The notes under the pieces: generated by a model
Told to the model about the DNA's origin: nothing
Seen by the model: the letters and a program-made list of their open reading frames with translations, nothing else
The model's database searches: none
Part shown: positions 31,674 through 40,941 of the stretch, piece after piece
How positions within the stretch are numbered: the first letter of the stretch is position 1
Layout of the letters: the number at the start of each line of letters is the position of its first letter
Assembly (NCBI GenBank): GCA_900762325.1
Contig: CAAFGG010000040.1
Span: 4,139 to 68,138 of the forward strand
Source of the DNA: an uncultured Collinsella sp.
Lineage (GTDB): Bacteria; Actinomycetota; Coriobacteriia; Coriobacteriales; Coriobacteriaceae
DNA length: 64,000 nucleotides
Direction of reading: 5' to 3'
Position numbers and translations under genes: made by a program

Positions 31674-32213
31674 ATGGATGCCCGCAAAGAAAAAAGCCGC
31701 GCCGCCATCGTCGCGGCATTCTCTGAGCTCCTGCGCGAGGAAGACTACAACAAGATCACCGTCGGTGACATCATCGCTCGCGCCCATGTGGGTCGGGCCA
31801 CGTTCTACGGCCTCTTCAAGAGCAAAGACGACCTACTCGCCGCGCTCGTGAGCGATATCTGCGCCCACGCCCTCGACGATGACGGTACGCCCCTCGACGA
31901 CCCACTCGTACAGGTCGAGCATATCCTCAACAACCTCTGGGAGCGTCGTCAGGGCGTACGCGCCCTCGTAGCCGGCGCCGGCTCACGCGTCTTCGCCGAC
32001 TGTCTCCGCAAGACCATCATGTCGCGCGCGGCCGAGACCGTCCCCGCCGACCCCACAGGCCCCGCCGGCAGCATGGACCGCAGCTTCTTACTACACCACA
32101 TAGCCTCAAGCTTCGTAGCCACCGTCCAATGGTGGGCCTGGCACAACTTCCAAGCAGACAAAGCCGACGTAGCCACAGACTACCTATCAGCCATAAAGCC
32201 TCTCTTCAGCTAA
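31674..32213 (+). CDS. TetR/AcrR-family transcriptional regulator
   Basis: A 179-residue protein with an N-terminal TetR helix-turn-helix (AAIVAAFSELLREEDYNKITVGDIIARAHVGRATFYGLFKSKDDLL) and a helical ligand-binding C-terminal part. It starts 2 bp after larC and is surely co-transcribed with larBC, so control of the lar genes, perhaps in response to lactate, is a reasonable guess. In Lactiplantibacillus the lar regulator is of a different (Crp-Fnr) family. The last third has A-rich codons unlike the start, but the frame is intact. Confidence 0.88.
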   Translation: MDARKEKSRAAIVAAFSELLREEDYNKITVGDIIARAHVGRATFYGLFKSKDDLLAALVSDICAHALDDDGTPLDDPLVQVEHILNNLWERRQGVRALVAGAGSRVFADCLRKTIMSRAAETVPADPTGPAGSMDRSFLLHHIASSFVATVQWWAWHNFQADKADVATDYLSAIKPLFS

Positions 32214-32369
32214 GTAAGAAGCTCATCCCAAAGCATCGCCCCAACCCAGGGCGCCACGCATCCCAAAGTGCCACTCGCGCTTCAATGCCCCCAACAGCAA
32301 CAAGCCCCTCCCATCCAAATTCAGATATATATGTTGGGTTGCTTGTACGAACGCAACAAAGACCCCGCA

Positions 32370-32494
32370 GCTGACCGCATGGGGTAACTTCCCAGCGCAT
32401 TCCGCAGGACGCAAAAAGGCTCGCCGCACGAAGTGCGCAGCGAGCCTTTTTGCATGTCCGAGGACGCGCTGGGAAGTTACCCCATGCGGTCAGC
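32370..32494. repeat. 125-bp hairpin element, copy 1
   Basis: The outer arms 32370-32398 and 32466-32494 are perfectly complementary over 29 bp. The 67-nt centre contains a second perfect stem (32411-32424 with 32440-32453) topped by CGCAC-GAA-GTGCG. The core matches copy 2 at 34800-34926 closely, while the arms differ between copies yet remain paired. It lies 21 bp past the larD stop, between convergent tetR and larD. The 156 bp from 32214 to the left arm show no gene. Confidence 0.85.
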
Positions 32495-32515
32495 GGACAA
32501 CTATGTAGCCTCAGA

Positions 32516-33247
32516 CTAGAACATGCCCAAGAAACCGTGCACAAACAGTGCGGCCAGAGCGGCACCGACAAACGGAGCAATGCCAGGAACGAGCAGGCCG
32601 TACTTCCAGTTGTTGTCAGCCTTGTTCTTGATCGGCAGCACCTGATAGGCCATGCGAGGACCAAGGTCACGAGCCTGGTTCATGGCGAAGCCGGTGATGC
32701 CGCCCATGCCCATGCCAACAGCCCAAACGATCAGACCGACGCAGATAGCAAGCATCAGAACGTTCTCGCCGGCGCGGTTAGCGGCAGCAAGGATGGCGCT
32801 GATGAACACGAAGGTGCAGATGGCCTCGCAGAAGAAGTTACGGGCATAGTTCGTACCCTCGGTGGTGGGGTTGGTCGAGAAGATGTTGCGCTGGGCAATG
32901 GGGTCGACGACGCCCTCGGAAGCCTTGAACTCATCGGCATACATAAGCCAAGCGATTACGGCGCCCACAAAGCCGCCGAGCATATCGGCAATCATGAAGG
33001 GGATGCAGCTGCTCCACGGCACCAAGCCGACGATGCACTGGGCAAGCACCATGGCGGGGTTCATGCACACGGCGCCGCCAAAGACAAACAGGCAGACCGA
33101 GATGCCAAAAGACCAGGTGGTGATGGCAAACATGTGGCCGGAGCCCTGATACTTGGTGCCCTTGAGCACGGTATCGCAGTGCACACCCACGCCAAAGATG
33201 ATCATGAGGGCCGTTGCGCCGAATTCGCAGAGGAGTTTGGTAAGCAT
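32516..33247 (-). CDS. larD: Aquaporin-family lactate/glycerol channel (LarD-like)
   Basis: The 243-residue protein of the MIP family has six hydrophobic segments. The first pore motif NPA is intact (CMNPAMVLAQ, near residue 63). The second, normally NPARDLGPR, reads NQARDLGPR here. Placed directly after larA on the same strand (49-bp gap), it matches LarD, the channel that passes lactic acid in lar clusters. Glycerol facilitator is the alternative. TAAGG precedes the ATG. The hairpin element copy 1 lies at its 3' end. Confidence 0.85.
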   Translation of the reverse strand: MLTKLLCEFGATALMIIFGVGVHCDTVLKGTKYQGSGHMFAITTWSFGISVCLFVFGGAVCMNPAMVLAQCIVGLVPWSSCIPFMIADMLGGFVGAVIAWLMYADEFKASEGVVDPIAQRNIFSTNPTTEGTNYARNFFCEAICTFVFISAILAAANRAGENVLMLAICVGLIVWAVGMGMGGITGFAMNQARDLGPRMAYQVLPIKNKADNNWKYGLLVPGIAPFVGAALAALFVHGFLGMF

Positions 33248-33296
33248 AAAACCTTATCTTTCTTGTCGGTTATAGACGATTCGTTTAGGCCGCGTA

Positions 33297-34574
33297 CTAG
33301 TGCTGAGCGACGACAACGCCCAGGCCATCGGGAATGACGGCCACCTTGGCATCGGCACCCTTCATCTCAAAGGCGAGCTTGAGCGCCTCATCGAGAGTGT
33401 TGACCGGCGTCATATGCATATCCTTGATCATCTGGTGATCGCACAGGTCGGTAACCATGATCACAGGGTGATGCGCCAGGATGCGGGCAAAGATCTGGCT
33501 CGTCCACTGGTCGGGCAGGGTCTCGTCCTTAGGACGGTCGATGCAGGCGCGCTCAAACTCTGCCGGATTATTGTCGGCGATGTTGTGATAGAAGCCCTCG
33601 CCACCGTGACCGTCGGCACAGCCGGCGACGTCGATGATTACACCGCCCTCGGGAAGCGTAGCCTCGGCAGAGCACATGCCCTTCACGGCCTGGTAGATGT
33701 TCTGGTCGAGCGGGTAGCCGCCGTTGGTGGTGATGGCGATCTCGCACTCAACGGGCTCAACGCCGGCAAGGCTCTTCACGAACTCACAGCCGGCCTCGTG
33801 CGCCTTGTGAATGTCGCCGGCAAAGGAGCCGATGACCTCGTGCTTGCCGTTGAGCACCACGTTAAGCACAAAGGCAAGGTGAGCCATCTCGGCAGCGGCA
33901 AACATGTCCTCGCTTACGTGGTTGTGGCACAGGTTGCCGGCACGCGAGTGGGAATCATTCACAAACTGACCGTTGTGGTTGTACATGATGGTCTTGTAGC
34001 TGGCGATGCCAGGCAGGACGGACTTGCGGCTACCAGAGAAACCGGCAAAGAAGTGCGGCTCAATAAAGCCCTCGGCAAGCAGCAGATCGCAATCGGCGGC
34101 AATCTTGTTGATGATGCACTCGCCACCGGAAGGCAGGGTGCCGATCTTTTTCATCATGCTGTCGTCAGTCGCGACGTGCATAACGATTTCCTCGTTGGCA
34201 ACGATCTCCTCGCCGTACTTGTTGACGAGCTCCTCGTGCGTCGACGGACGATGCATACCCGTAGCAACCAGAATGCGAACGCGCGCCTCGGGCGCAGCGG
34301 AATGGATGTGATGCAGCAGAATAGGCATCGTCACACGCGAGGGAACGGGGCGCGTATGATCGGAGCTAATGATGACAATATCCTTCTTGCCAGTACAAAG
34401 CTCCTCGAGCGAAGGCGAGCCATAAGGGTTGGCAAGCGACTCCTCTACCAGCTCTTCCTGTGATTTCGTGGTCTTAAACTCGTTTTGATGACCCTCCATC
34501 ACACCAGCGAAGTTCTTATCCTCGAGCTCTAGATGCAATGTCTTGTGGTCAAACGGTAGTTCACATTCAAACAA
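33297..34574 (-). CDS. larA: Lactate racemase LarA
   Basis: LarA interconverts D- and L-lactate using the nickel-pincer cofactor bound to a Lys. The 425-residue product shows SSDHTRPVPSRVTMPILLHHI (N-terminal DHTRP motif), VATGMHRP, GFIEPHFFAGFSGSRKSVLPGIASYKTI (His/Lys cofactor region), NDSHSRAG and TTNGGYPLDQNIYQAVKG. I chose the TTG at 34574, with AGAGGG about 9 bases upstream, because it gives the family length; the 53-residue extension from 34733 has no LarA character. LarE, needed for cofactor sulfuration, is not in the window. Confidence 0.92.
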   Translation of the reverse strand: MFECELPFDHKTLHLELEDKNFAGVMEGHQNEFKTTKSQEELVEESLANPYGSPSLEELCTGKKDIVIISSDHTRPVPSRVTMPILLHHIHSAAPEARVRILVATGMHRPSTHEELVNKYGEEIVANEEIVMHVATDDSMMKKIGTLPSGGECIINKIAADCDLLLAEGFIEPHFFAGFSGSRKSVLPGIASYKTIMYNHNGQFVNDSHSRAGNLCHNHVSEDMFAAAEMAHLAFVLNVVLNGKHEVIGSFAGDIHKAHEAGCEFVKSLAGVEPVECEIAITTNGGYPLDQNIYQAVKGMCSAEATLPEGGVIIDVAGCADGHGGEGFYHNIADNNPAEFERACIDRPKDETLPDQWTSQIFARILAHHPVIMVTDLCDHQMIKDMHMTPVNTLDEALKLAFEMKGADAKVAVIPDGLGVVVAQH

Positions 34575-34696
34575 TGACGAGCGCCCTCTTCCTTTCAACT
34601 GACACACTAGATAAACCGTTGGAAGGATACGCCGCTCACCGAAAAACACCACCGTCCACCGACTCATTAACACAACGTTCATATTTGACCCACAAC

Positions 34697-34731
34697 AAAA
34701 CGGCCACGATCCCAAACGGGACCGCGGCCGC
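34697..34731 (-). terminator. Probable ppc terminator
   Basis: The arms CGGCCACGATCCC and GGGACCGCGGCCG (two mismatches) surround AAAC, with TTTTGTTGTG following on the minus strand. It lies about 220 bp past the ppc stop, beyond hairpin element copy 2 and upstream of larA. The rest of 34575-34947 contains copy 2 and presumably the larA promoter; I see no gene. Confidence 0.6.
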
Positions 34732-34799
34732 AACAGTCATAAGGCGAGAAGCGCGCCATCTTTCCCCAGCCAGTAATCCGCCGAAGACCGGACATCGCA

Positions 34800-34926
34800 G
34801 GGCCCGCCATCAGTTTACTTTTAGGCACACTCCGCAGGACGCAAGAAGTCCTCGCCGCACGAAGTGCGCAGCGAGGGCTTCTTGCATGTCCGAGGACGTG
34901 CCTAAAAGTAAACTGATGGCGGGCCC
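34800..34926. repeat. 127-bp hairpin element, copy 2
   Basis: The outer arms 34800-34828 and 34898-34926 pair perfectly over 29 bp. The 69-nt core shares TCCGCAGGACGCAA, CGCCGCACGAAGTGCGCAGC and TTGCATGTCCGAGGAC with copy 1. The arms agree with those of copy 1 at only about 16 of 29 positions, and every difference is matched on the opposite arm. It lies 21 bp past the ppc stop, the same distance as copy 1 from larD. Confidence 0.85.
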
Positions 34927-34947
34927 GAACGACTACAGGGCTATCGA

Positions 34948-37761
34948 TTACCCCGTGTTCTGCAATCCTGCCGAGACGCCGGTCACAGTCGAAAGAATCA
35001 GGCTCATGTACTCGGCCTTCTTCTCCTCTGCCATCTCGTCCTGGTTCATACGCACCTCGCGAAGGGCGCGGACCTGGGCGATGGACAGGGCGTCGACGTA
35101 GGGGTTGCGCACGCGGACGGCGCAGCCGAGCACGCGGCGGCGCTGCAGCGGCCACTCGTCACCGACGATGGCAAGGACCCACTTACGCGTGAGCTGCATC
35201 TCGGTGAAGACCTTCTCGGACAGATCCTGGCGATCGCCCAGGTGCAGATACATCTTGGCGATACGCTGATCGGTCTTAGCAATCGACATCTCGATGTTGT
35301 CGATAAAGGTGCGGAAGAACGGCCACTCCTGGTAGGCAGCCTTGAGCTGGTCAAGATCGCCCAGCTGCTCGCAGGCGGTGCCCAGGCCATACCAAGCGGC
35401 CAGGTTAATGCGAGCCTGGCTCCAGCTGAAGATCCACGGAATGGTACGCAGGTCATCGAGCGACTTGGCGCCCAGGCCGCGCTTGGCGGGACGCGAGCCG
35501 ATCGGCAGCAGACCGACCTCGGTCAGCGGCGTAACGGTCGAGAACCACGGTGTAAAGTCCTCGGTGTTCAGCAGGTCCAGATAGCGCTCGTGGCTTGCGG
35601 TGTTGAGCTTCTCGGCCATATCCCAGAACTTCTGCGTGGTCTCGGTGTTGGTCTTCTCGACACTCGGGGCCGACTGCAAAAGCGTTGCGGCGGCAACGGA
35701 CTCAACATGGCGCTGAGCCAGCGTGCGGTTGCCGTAACGGGCAAAGATGACCTCGCCCTGCTCGGTAAGCTTAAAGAAGCAGTTGACCGAACCCTTGGGC
35801 TGCGCCAGCACGGCCTTGTTGGCCGGGCCGCCGCCACGGCCCACGGCACCGCCGCGACCGTGCATGAGCACCAGGTCGATATCGTTCTTCTCTGCCCACT
35901 TGGCGATGCGCTCCTGCGCGGAATGCAGCGCGAGCATGGCCGTGGTAGGACCGGCATCCTTGGAGGAGTCGGAATAGCCCAGCATGACCTCCATGCGGCG
36001 GTTGGTCTGGGCAAGGCGCTTTTGCACCACGGGCAGCGTAAGCATCTGGTCGAGCACGTCGACGCAGCCCTCGAGGTCCTCGAGCTGCTCGAACAGCGGG
36101 ATCACGTCGAGCTCGGGGACATCCTCCTCGTGTGCGAAGGACAGGTGGGCAAGCTCAAAGACGTCGGCCACATGCTGGGCGCTCTTGGTGAACGAGATGA
36201 TGTAGCGGTGCGCCATCTTCTTGCCGTAACGCTTTTGGATGGAGCCGATAGCGCGGAAGGTATCGATGACCTCGCGCGTCATGGGCTGCAGGTCGCCATG
36301 GATACCGTTCTCGTGGATATCCTTAAGGGCGCGGGCGTGCACCACGGAGTGCTGACGGAACTCCATCTCGACCATATGGAAGCCGAAGGACTCGACCTGC
36401 CAGATGATGGTCTGGACCGGGCCGTAGGCAGCACGGACGGCACCGCAGGCAGCCAGCGAGCGCTGGACGACGCGCAGGTCATCCAGGAACTCGTCGGCGC
36501 TGTGGTACATGGTGTCGGTGATACGGCGCACGGTGGCGTTCAGACGGTCGGCCATGACGAGCATGACGGCGCGATGCGGCTCGTGCTCGGAGATCAGTTC
36601 AGCACGTGCGGTGTACTGGGTGCTCATCTCGACCTGATGGTTCCACAGGTTGATGAGCTCGGCAGACGGCTTGCTGTAGGTGGCCTCGAGCGTGAGGTTG
36701 CGGCCAATGCGGCGGCACTTGTCCTCGAGCTTGAGCACCATGTGGGTGAAGTACTTGGCGGCGACCTCACGGCTCACCTTGGCGGTGACGTTGGGGTTAC
36801 CGTCGCGGTCGGAACCGATCCAGCTGCCGGGATGGAAGAACGCCGGGCACAGCGGCGGCACGGTACCGGCCTTGTCGCCCAGCACCCAGTCGTCAAAGCG
36901 ACGATAGATGACGGGGATGACGTCGAACAGCGTGTTATCGAAGATGTCGATGATGGTATCGGCTTCCTCGACCGGCGTGGGCTTCTTGAGGGCGATGGGG
37001 CTCGTACGCACCAGGGCGTCGATCTCCTGCAGCATATGGCGCTCGTTCTCCACCAGGTCGGAGCCGCCCAGACGCGGACGCTCCTCCAGCAGGTTGGAGA
37101 TACGGCGAATCTTGCCCTCGACGGCCTTGCGACGGGCCTCGGTGGGATGTGCGGTAAAGACAGGGTGGAACTCGAGCTTGTCGAGCAGCTCGTTGGCGCC
37201 CTCGACGCCCAGCTCATTCACCAGCTGGTGATAGGCGACGGTGAGCTCGTTGGCGGGATCGACCTCGGTATCGGTCGACGCACCGGCCTCGCGCTCGCGC
37301 AGCTGCGCCACACGGTAGTTCTCCTCCGACAGGTTTGCCAGATGGAAGAAGCTCGTAAAGGCGCGAACGATGACCTGCTGCTTATCGAGCGGCAGACTGT
37401 CGATCAAATCGACGACCTCACGAAATGCCACGGCAGTGGGCTCGTCGGCGGTGGGCACGCCCTGCTCGTCGACGGCCTCGTCGGCAGCGCGGGTACCGGG
37501 GTTGCCGGCATTGGCCACAATCTCGGCCGACAGGATTTTGTCGAACAGGTCCGCGATCTCAGGATCATACTCGCTAAGCACACGACGCTCCAAGCGCAGG
37601 AACAACGCCAGATTGTCGCGCAGCTCCTCGGGGATCTCGATCTCGGCGAGACGCTCCCTGGACTCGGCATTCGAGCCGATTCGGTTAACGAGGCGGTTGA
37701 CCACGGCAGCGACGCGCGCCGCGGCTTCGGGTACAGACTGGTTGCTTAGGTTCTCAGCCAC
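34948..37761 (-). CDS. ppc: Phosphoenolpyruvate carboxylase
   Basis: Ppc carboxylates PEP to oxaloacetate, feeding the reductive branch toward succinate and amino acids. The 937-residue protein contains FTAHPTEARRKAV (catalytic His), GSDRDGNPNVT, MEFRQHSVVHARAL, MLGYSDSSKDAGPTTA (with the catalytic Lys) and HGRGGAVGRGGGP. The sequence ends SAGLQNTG; a C-terminal NTG is typical of the family. Start: GTG at 37761 with GGGAGG 4-5 bases upstream. The ATG at 37773 is only one base from its AGGAGG, so it is less likely. Confidence 0.96.
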   Translation of the reverse strand: MAENLSNQSVPEAAARVAAVVNRLVNRIGSNAESRERLAEIEIPEELRDNLALFLRLERRVLSEYDPEIADLFDKILSAEIVANAGNPGTRAADEAVDEQGVPTADEPTAVAFREVVDLIDSLPLDKQQVIVRAFTSFFHLANLSEENYRVAQLREREAGASTDTEVDPANELTVAYHQLVNELGVEGANELLDKLEFHPVFTAHPTEARRKAVEGKIRRISNLLEERPRLGGSDLVENERHMLQEIDALVRTSPIALKKPTPVEEADTIIDIFDNTLFDVIPVIYRRFDDWVLGDKAGTVPPLCPAFFHPGSWIGSDRDGNPNVTAKVSREVAAKYFTHMVLKLEDKCRRIGRNLTLEATYSKPSAELINLWNHQVEMSTQYTARAELISEHEPHRAVMLVMADRLNATVRRITDTMYHSADEFLDDLRVVQRSLAACGAVRAAYGPVQTIIWQVESFGFHMVEMEFRQHSVVHARALKDIHENGIHGDLQPMTREVIDTFRAIGSIQKRYGKKMAHRYIISFTKSAQHVADVFELAHLSFAHEEDVPELDVIPLFEQLEDLEGCVDVLDQMLTLPVVQKRLAQTNRRMEVMLGYSDSSKDAGPTTAMLALHSAQERIAKWAEKNDIDLVLMHGRGGAVGRGGGPANKAVLAQPKGSVNCFFKLTEQGEVIFARYGNRTLAQRHVESVAAATLLQSAPSVEKTNTETTQKFWDMAEKLNTASHERYLDLLNTEDFTPWFSTVTPLTEVGLLPIGSRPAKRGLGAKSLDDLRTIPWIFSWSQARINLAAWYGLGTACEQLGDLDQLKAAYQEWPFFRTFIDNIEMSIAKTDQRIAKMYLHLGDRQDLSEKVFTEMQLTRKWVLAIVGDEWPLQRRRVLGCAVRVRNPYVDALSIAQVRALREVRMNQDEMAEEKKAEYMSLILSTVTGVSAGLQNTG

Positions 37762-37925
37762 GTTTCCTCCCATTCCTCCTTCTATGCACGTAACATGCGG
37801 TATTCATTATAGGCGCTTGAGAAATACTTTCGACACTGATTGCGCTTTACCACACAAAAGTATTTTCTGCATTGCAAGGGTTTTTGCACTAAATGGTCGC
37901 ATTTCTCGGTGGACGGCATACACAA

Positions 37926-37961
37926 ACGGGGGCATTCCGCATAAATGCGAAACACCCCCGT
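37926..37961 (-). terminator. hisS terminator
   Basis: The arms ACGGGGGCATTCCGCA and TGCGAAACACCCCCGT pair with two mismatches around TAAA. TTTGTGTATG follows on the minus strand, about 57 bp past the hisS stop. Confidence 0.75.
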
Positions 37962-38018
37962 AACAATCGCTCGGCGCAAGCGGGACGTGTTAGCGGGTCC
38001 GCAGCTCAAAAAGATGCG

Positions 38019-39332
38019 CTACAGGCGCTCGCGAACCGCCTCGACGACGTTGGCCAGATCGGCAAGGACCTCTTCATGGCTCTCCATGTCGCGCACCTTG
38101 ACCTTGCCGGCGGCAAGCTCGTCGCCGCCCAGGATCAGGATAAGCTTGGCGCCTACCTTATCGGCCTGCTTAAACTGAGCCTTGAGCGAACGACCCTGAT
38201 AGTCGGCCTCGGTCACGATGCCTGCGGCGCGAAGCTCCTGCGTAATGGCAAAGACGTTCTGGCGCAGCTCCTTGCCGGCGTTGGCGACATAGACGCACGG
38301 GGCCTCATCGGCACCCAAATCGCTGCCAAAGGCCTGCAGGGCCAGCAGGGCACGCTCAAAACCGACGGCAAAGCCGACGCCCGCCGTGGGCTTGCCACCC
38401 TCGAGCTCGACCAGGCCGTCGTAGCGGCCGCCGCCACCGATGGAGCCGACGCCGGCACCGGGAGCCTCGACCTCAAAGACAGTACGGGTGTAGTAGTCCA
38501 GGCCGCGCACCAGGGTGGGATCCTCGACATACTCGATACCGGCGGCATCCAGATAGCGCTTGACCTGCTCGTAGTGCTCGCGGCACTCGTCGCACAGGTT
38601 GTCACCCATCAGCGGGGCCTCGGCCATGATCTCGCGGCAGTGGTCGTTCTTGCAGTCGAAGGCACGCAGCGGGTTAAGCTCGGCGCGCTCGCGGCACTCG
38701 TCGCACATCTCGTCTGCGTGATCGAGGATGAACTGCTTAACCTGCTCGCGGTAAGCCGGACGGCACTGGGCGTCACCCATCGAGTTGATGAGCAGACGAA
38801 GCTTGGAAAGATCGAAGCCCAGGCGCTTGTAGAACTCCATGAGCATGATGATGCACTCGGCGTCGGCAGCCGGATCGGGAGCGCCGAGCCACTCGATGCC
38901 CACCTGGTGGAACTGGCGCAGGCGTCCCTTCTGGGGGCGCTCGCCACGGAACATGGCCTCGGCGTAATAGGCCTTAAACGGCGTGGAGCCCTGGGGCACC
39001 AGGTTGTTCTCCACGACGGCGCGCACCACACCGGCCGTGCCCTCGGGACGAAGGGCCAGGCGCTGCTTGGGCTTGAGTTTGGTGTCGGTGCCCTCGGTAA
39101 AGACGCGCTCCAGGTTGGCACCGCTGAACACGCGGAACATCTCCTTGCGAACGACGTCGGTCGACTGGCCGATACCGTGGACGAACACGTCAACCTGCTC
39201 GATCGCGGGCGTCTCGATGGGCTTAAAACCAAACGGCTCGAACACGCCGGCCGCAATCTGCTGCATCTTTTGCCAGGCGCGCATCTCGGCGCCGATAAGG
39301 TCGCGGGTTCCCTCCGCCTTCTGTGCCTGCAT
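38019..39332 (-). CDS. hisS: Histidyl-tRNA synthetase
   Basis: A class II synthetase of 437 residues. It starts AQKAEGTRDLIGAEM and has motif 2 LRPEGTAGVVRAVVENN and MFRGERPQKGRLRQFHQVGIEW, the His-specific LVRGLDYYTRTVFEV, motif 3 VGFAVGFERALLAL and a C-terminal anticodon-binding domain. ATG at 39332 has AAAGG about 9 bases upstream; the preceding TTG is less likely. It lies upstream of ppc on the same strand with a terminator between, so it is probably transcribed alone. Confidence 0.96.
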   Translation of the reverse strand: MQAQKAEGTRDLIGAEMRAWQKMQQIAAGVFEPFGFKPIETPAIEQVDVFVHGIGQSTDVVRKEMFRVFSGANLERVFTEGTDTKLKPKQRLALRPEGTAGVVRAVVENNLVPQGSTPFKAYYAEAMFRGERPQKGRLRQFHQVGIEWLGAPDPAADAECIIMLMEFYKRLGFDLSKLRLLINSMGDAQCRPAYREQVKQFILDHADEMCDECRERAELNPLRAFDCKNDHCREIMAEAPLMGDNLCDECREHYEQVKRYLDAAGIEYVEDPTLVRGLDYYTRTVFEVEAPGAGVGSIGGGGRYDGLVELEGGKPTAGVGFAVGFERALLALQAFGSDLGADEAPCVYVANAGKELRQNVFAITQELRAAGIVTEADYQGRSLKAQFKQADKVGAKLILILGGDELAAGKVKVRDMESHEEVLADLANVVEAVRERL

Positions 39333-39398
39333 GGGCAAACACCTTTCTTTTGTATCGCGTCATAGGTAGTGGTCATTATACGGCACAAAAACAAAACG

Positions 39399-39456
39399 CG
39401 GCGGCGCGTCTGACCGAACGAGGGTATGGGGGCTCGTTCGGCCAGACGCGCCGCCG
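39399..39456 (-). terminator. Long GC-rich terminator after the MFS gene
   Basis: Arms 39399-39422 and 39433-39456 (about 23 of 24 positions pair) around a 10-nt loop, followed on the minus strand by CGTTTTGTTTTTG. It lies downstream of two further hairpins that follow the MFS gene. Confidence 0.75.
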
Positions 39457-39463
39457 CTGTTTG

Positions 39464-39527
39464 TGATCCCTATTCCTCCGTCCCCTTCGGATCACGTGAT
39501 CCCTTGGGGACGGAGGAATAGGAATCA
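39464..39527. repeat. Hairpin repeat with TGATCCCTTGGGGACG core
   Basis: The arms 39464-39485 and 39506-39527 pair over 22 bp with one mismatch, around a perfect GGATCACGTGATCC palindrome (39489-39502). The 16 bases TGATCCCTTGGGGACG recur in the hairpin at 48945-48973. It lies in the gap between hisS and the MFS gene. Confidence 0.65.
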
Positions 39528-39539
39528 TTTCGTAGGCCC

Positions 39540-39599
39540 GTGGCCGTCTTGGAAACCGAATGATGGTACGAGCATCCATTCGGCTTCCAAGACGGCCAC
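39540..39599. repeat. Second long hairpin downstream of the MFS gene
   Basis: Arms of 23 bases (39540-39562 and 39577-39599) with one mismatch around a 14-nt loop, directly next to the preceding repeat and 37 bp from the MFS stop codon. Together, 39333-39636 holds three tandem hairpins and no gene. Confidence 0.65.
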
Positions 39600-39636
39600 G
39601 GACAGAACGGGGCGAACAGAAAAGAGCGACGGACGT

Positions 39637-40941
39637 CTACTCCCCCGCCACGCTCGCGCGCAGCTTGGCGGCGATGGGCTCCGAGACCAGCAGGAATACG
39701 AGCATAGCCACAGAACACACCAGGCACACGATCCAGGTGCTCGCAAAGGAGCCCGTGGCATCGAACAGCACGCCCGAGACAATGGCGCCCACGGTGCCGC
39801 CGACCATCTCGAGCGAGGTGATGGTGCCCGTGACCTTGCCGAGGTCGGCCATGCCAAACTGCTTGGACGCGGCGATGGTAGGCGTGATGGTGCCCATGCA
39901 CGTTCCGATACCAAAGCTCACAGCGGCGACAATAGGACCGAGGTCCGTCGTCGGGAAGCACAGCGCCACGCAGGCGATAATGCACGCAACGGAGCCAAGG
40001 ATATTGCCAAAGCGCAGGCCAAAGCGGTCATAGATCGCACCGAGCGAAATCTTGGCGATAACGACGGTAACCATGTAGGCCGAAAGTACGGTACCCGCCC
40101 ACATGGGATCGTGGCCGCCCGTGACGATCTTGGCGCCGTTGACGGTAACGCTCGTCATGTTGGTGACCTGGTTGGGCAGGATGGCGCCGTTAACGAGACC
40201 CATAAAGAGGAAGGCGACGACAAGCAGCCAAAACGCCGGACTCTTCTTGATACGAGACCAGCCGACGCTAACCTCGGGCGCCGTGTGCTCGTCCTTGTCG
40301 CCAGCCGTCGAGACGGACGGATCGCCCGGGTTCTCGCCGAGCGGCTTAAGGCCGATCTCGGAAGGCTTGGTGCGGAAGGAATAGGCCGTGATGGGCAGCG
40401 CCGCCACAATGCAGACGGCAGCGAGTACCAGGAACGCAGAGCGCCAGCCCACACTCACGATAAGCGAGCTCACGATTGGCGAGAGAATGGCTCCGCCAAA
40501 GCCCGAGCCCGAAAGTGCGATGGAAATGGCAAGGCCTCGCTTGGCGGTAAACCAGTTGGCGGTCACTAGGCTGATGAGCAGGCGGGTCGAGGCGACGGCA
40601 AAGCAACCCGAGACGGCAAAGAGCACGTAGACCTGCCACAGCTCACCGACAAAGCTCATGCCCGCGAGCACCGCCGAGGTAGCGATAACGGTGAGCGAGC
40701 CCAATACGCGGCCACTCACCTTATCGGCAACATGGCCGATAACGAGCGAACCCACGACGCTCACCACGGTGGAGATGGCATTGGAGATGTTGTACTGCGC
40801 AAGGGAAATGCCCAGGTCGCCGACGATCAGCGGCTGGAACAGGCTCATGCAGTTGACGAAAATCGTATAGCACGTGGCCATGATCACAAAGCCGGAAGCC
40901 ACCACGAGCCAGCCGGGGAAGAACTTACATTGCTGGGACAT
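39637..40941 (-). CDS. Major facilitator superfamily transporter (OFA/MCT-like)
   Basis: A 434-residue, twelve-helix MFS protein. It begins FFPGWLVVASGFVIMATCYTIFVNCMSLFQ, like oxalate/formate-antiporter and monocarboxylate-transporter relatives. The cytoplasmic loop between helices 6 and 7 is hydrophilic (SEIGLKPLGENPGDPSVSTAGDKDEH). The substrate cannot be read from sequence. It lies 123 bp downstream of the M20 amidohydrolase on the same strand, so it may carry that enzyme's substrate or product. AAGGAG precedes the ATG. Confidence 0.85.
   Translation of the reverse strand: MSQQCKFFPGWLVVASGFVIMATCYTIFVNCMSLFQPLIVGDLGISLAQYNISNAISTVVSVVGSLVIGHVADKVSGRVLGSLTVIATSAVLAGMSFVGELWQVYVLFAVSGCFAVASTRLLISLVTANWFTAKRGLAISIALSGSGFGGAILSPIVSSLIVSVGWRSAFLVLAAVCIVAALPITAYSFRTKPSEIGLKPLGENPGDPSVSTAGDKDEHTAPEVSVGWSRIKKSPAFWLLVVAFLFMGLVNGAILPNQVTNMTSVTVNGAKIVTGGHDPMWAGTVLSAYMVTVVIAKISLGAIYDRFGLRFGNILGSVACIIACVALCFPTTDLGPIVAAVSFGIGTCMGTITPTIAASKQFGMADLGKVTGTITSLEMVGGTVGAIVSGVLFDATGSFASTWIVCLVCSVAMLVFLLVSEPIAAKLRASVAGE

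Noticed and set aside
32223..32670. Small open frames across the hairpin element downstream of larD
   Set aside because: They run through perfect palindromes, lack ribosome binding sites and partly overlap the larD coding sequence.
34575..34733. N-terminal extension of LarA from 34733
   Set aside because: The extra 53 residues do not resemble LarA and the frame crosses a terminator-like hairpin; TTG at 34574 gives the family length and has a ribosome binding site.
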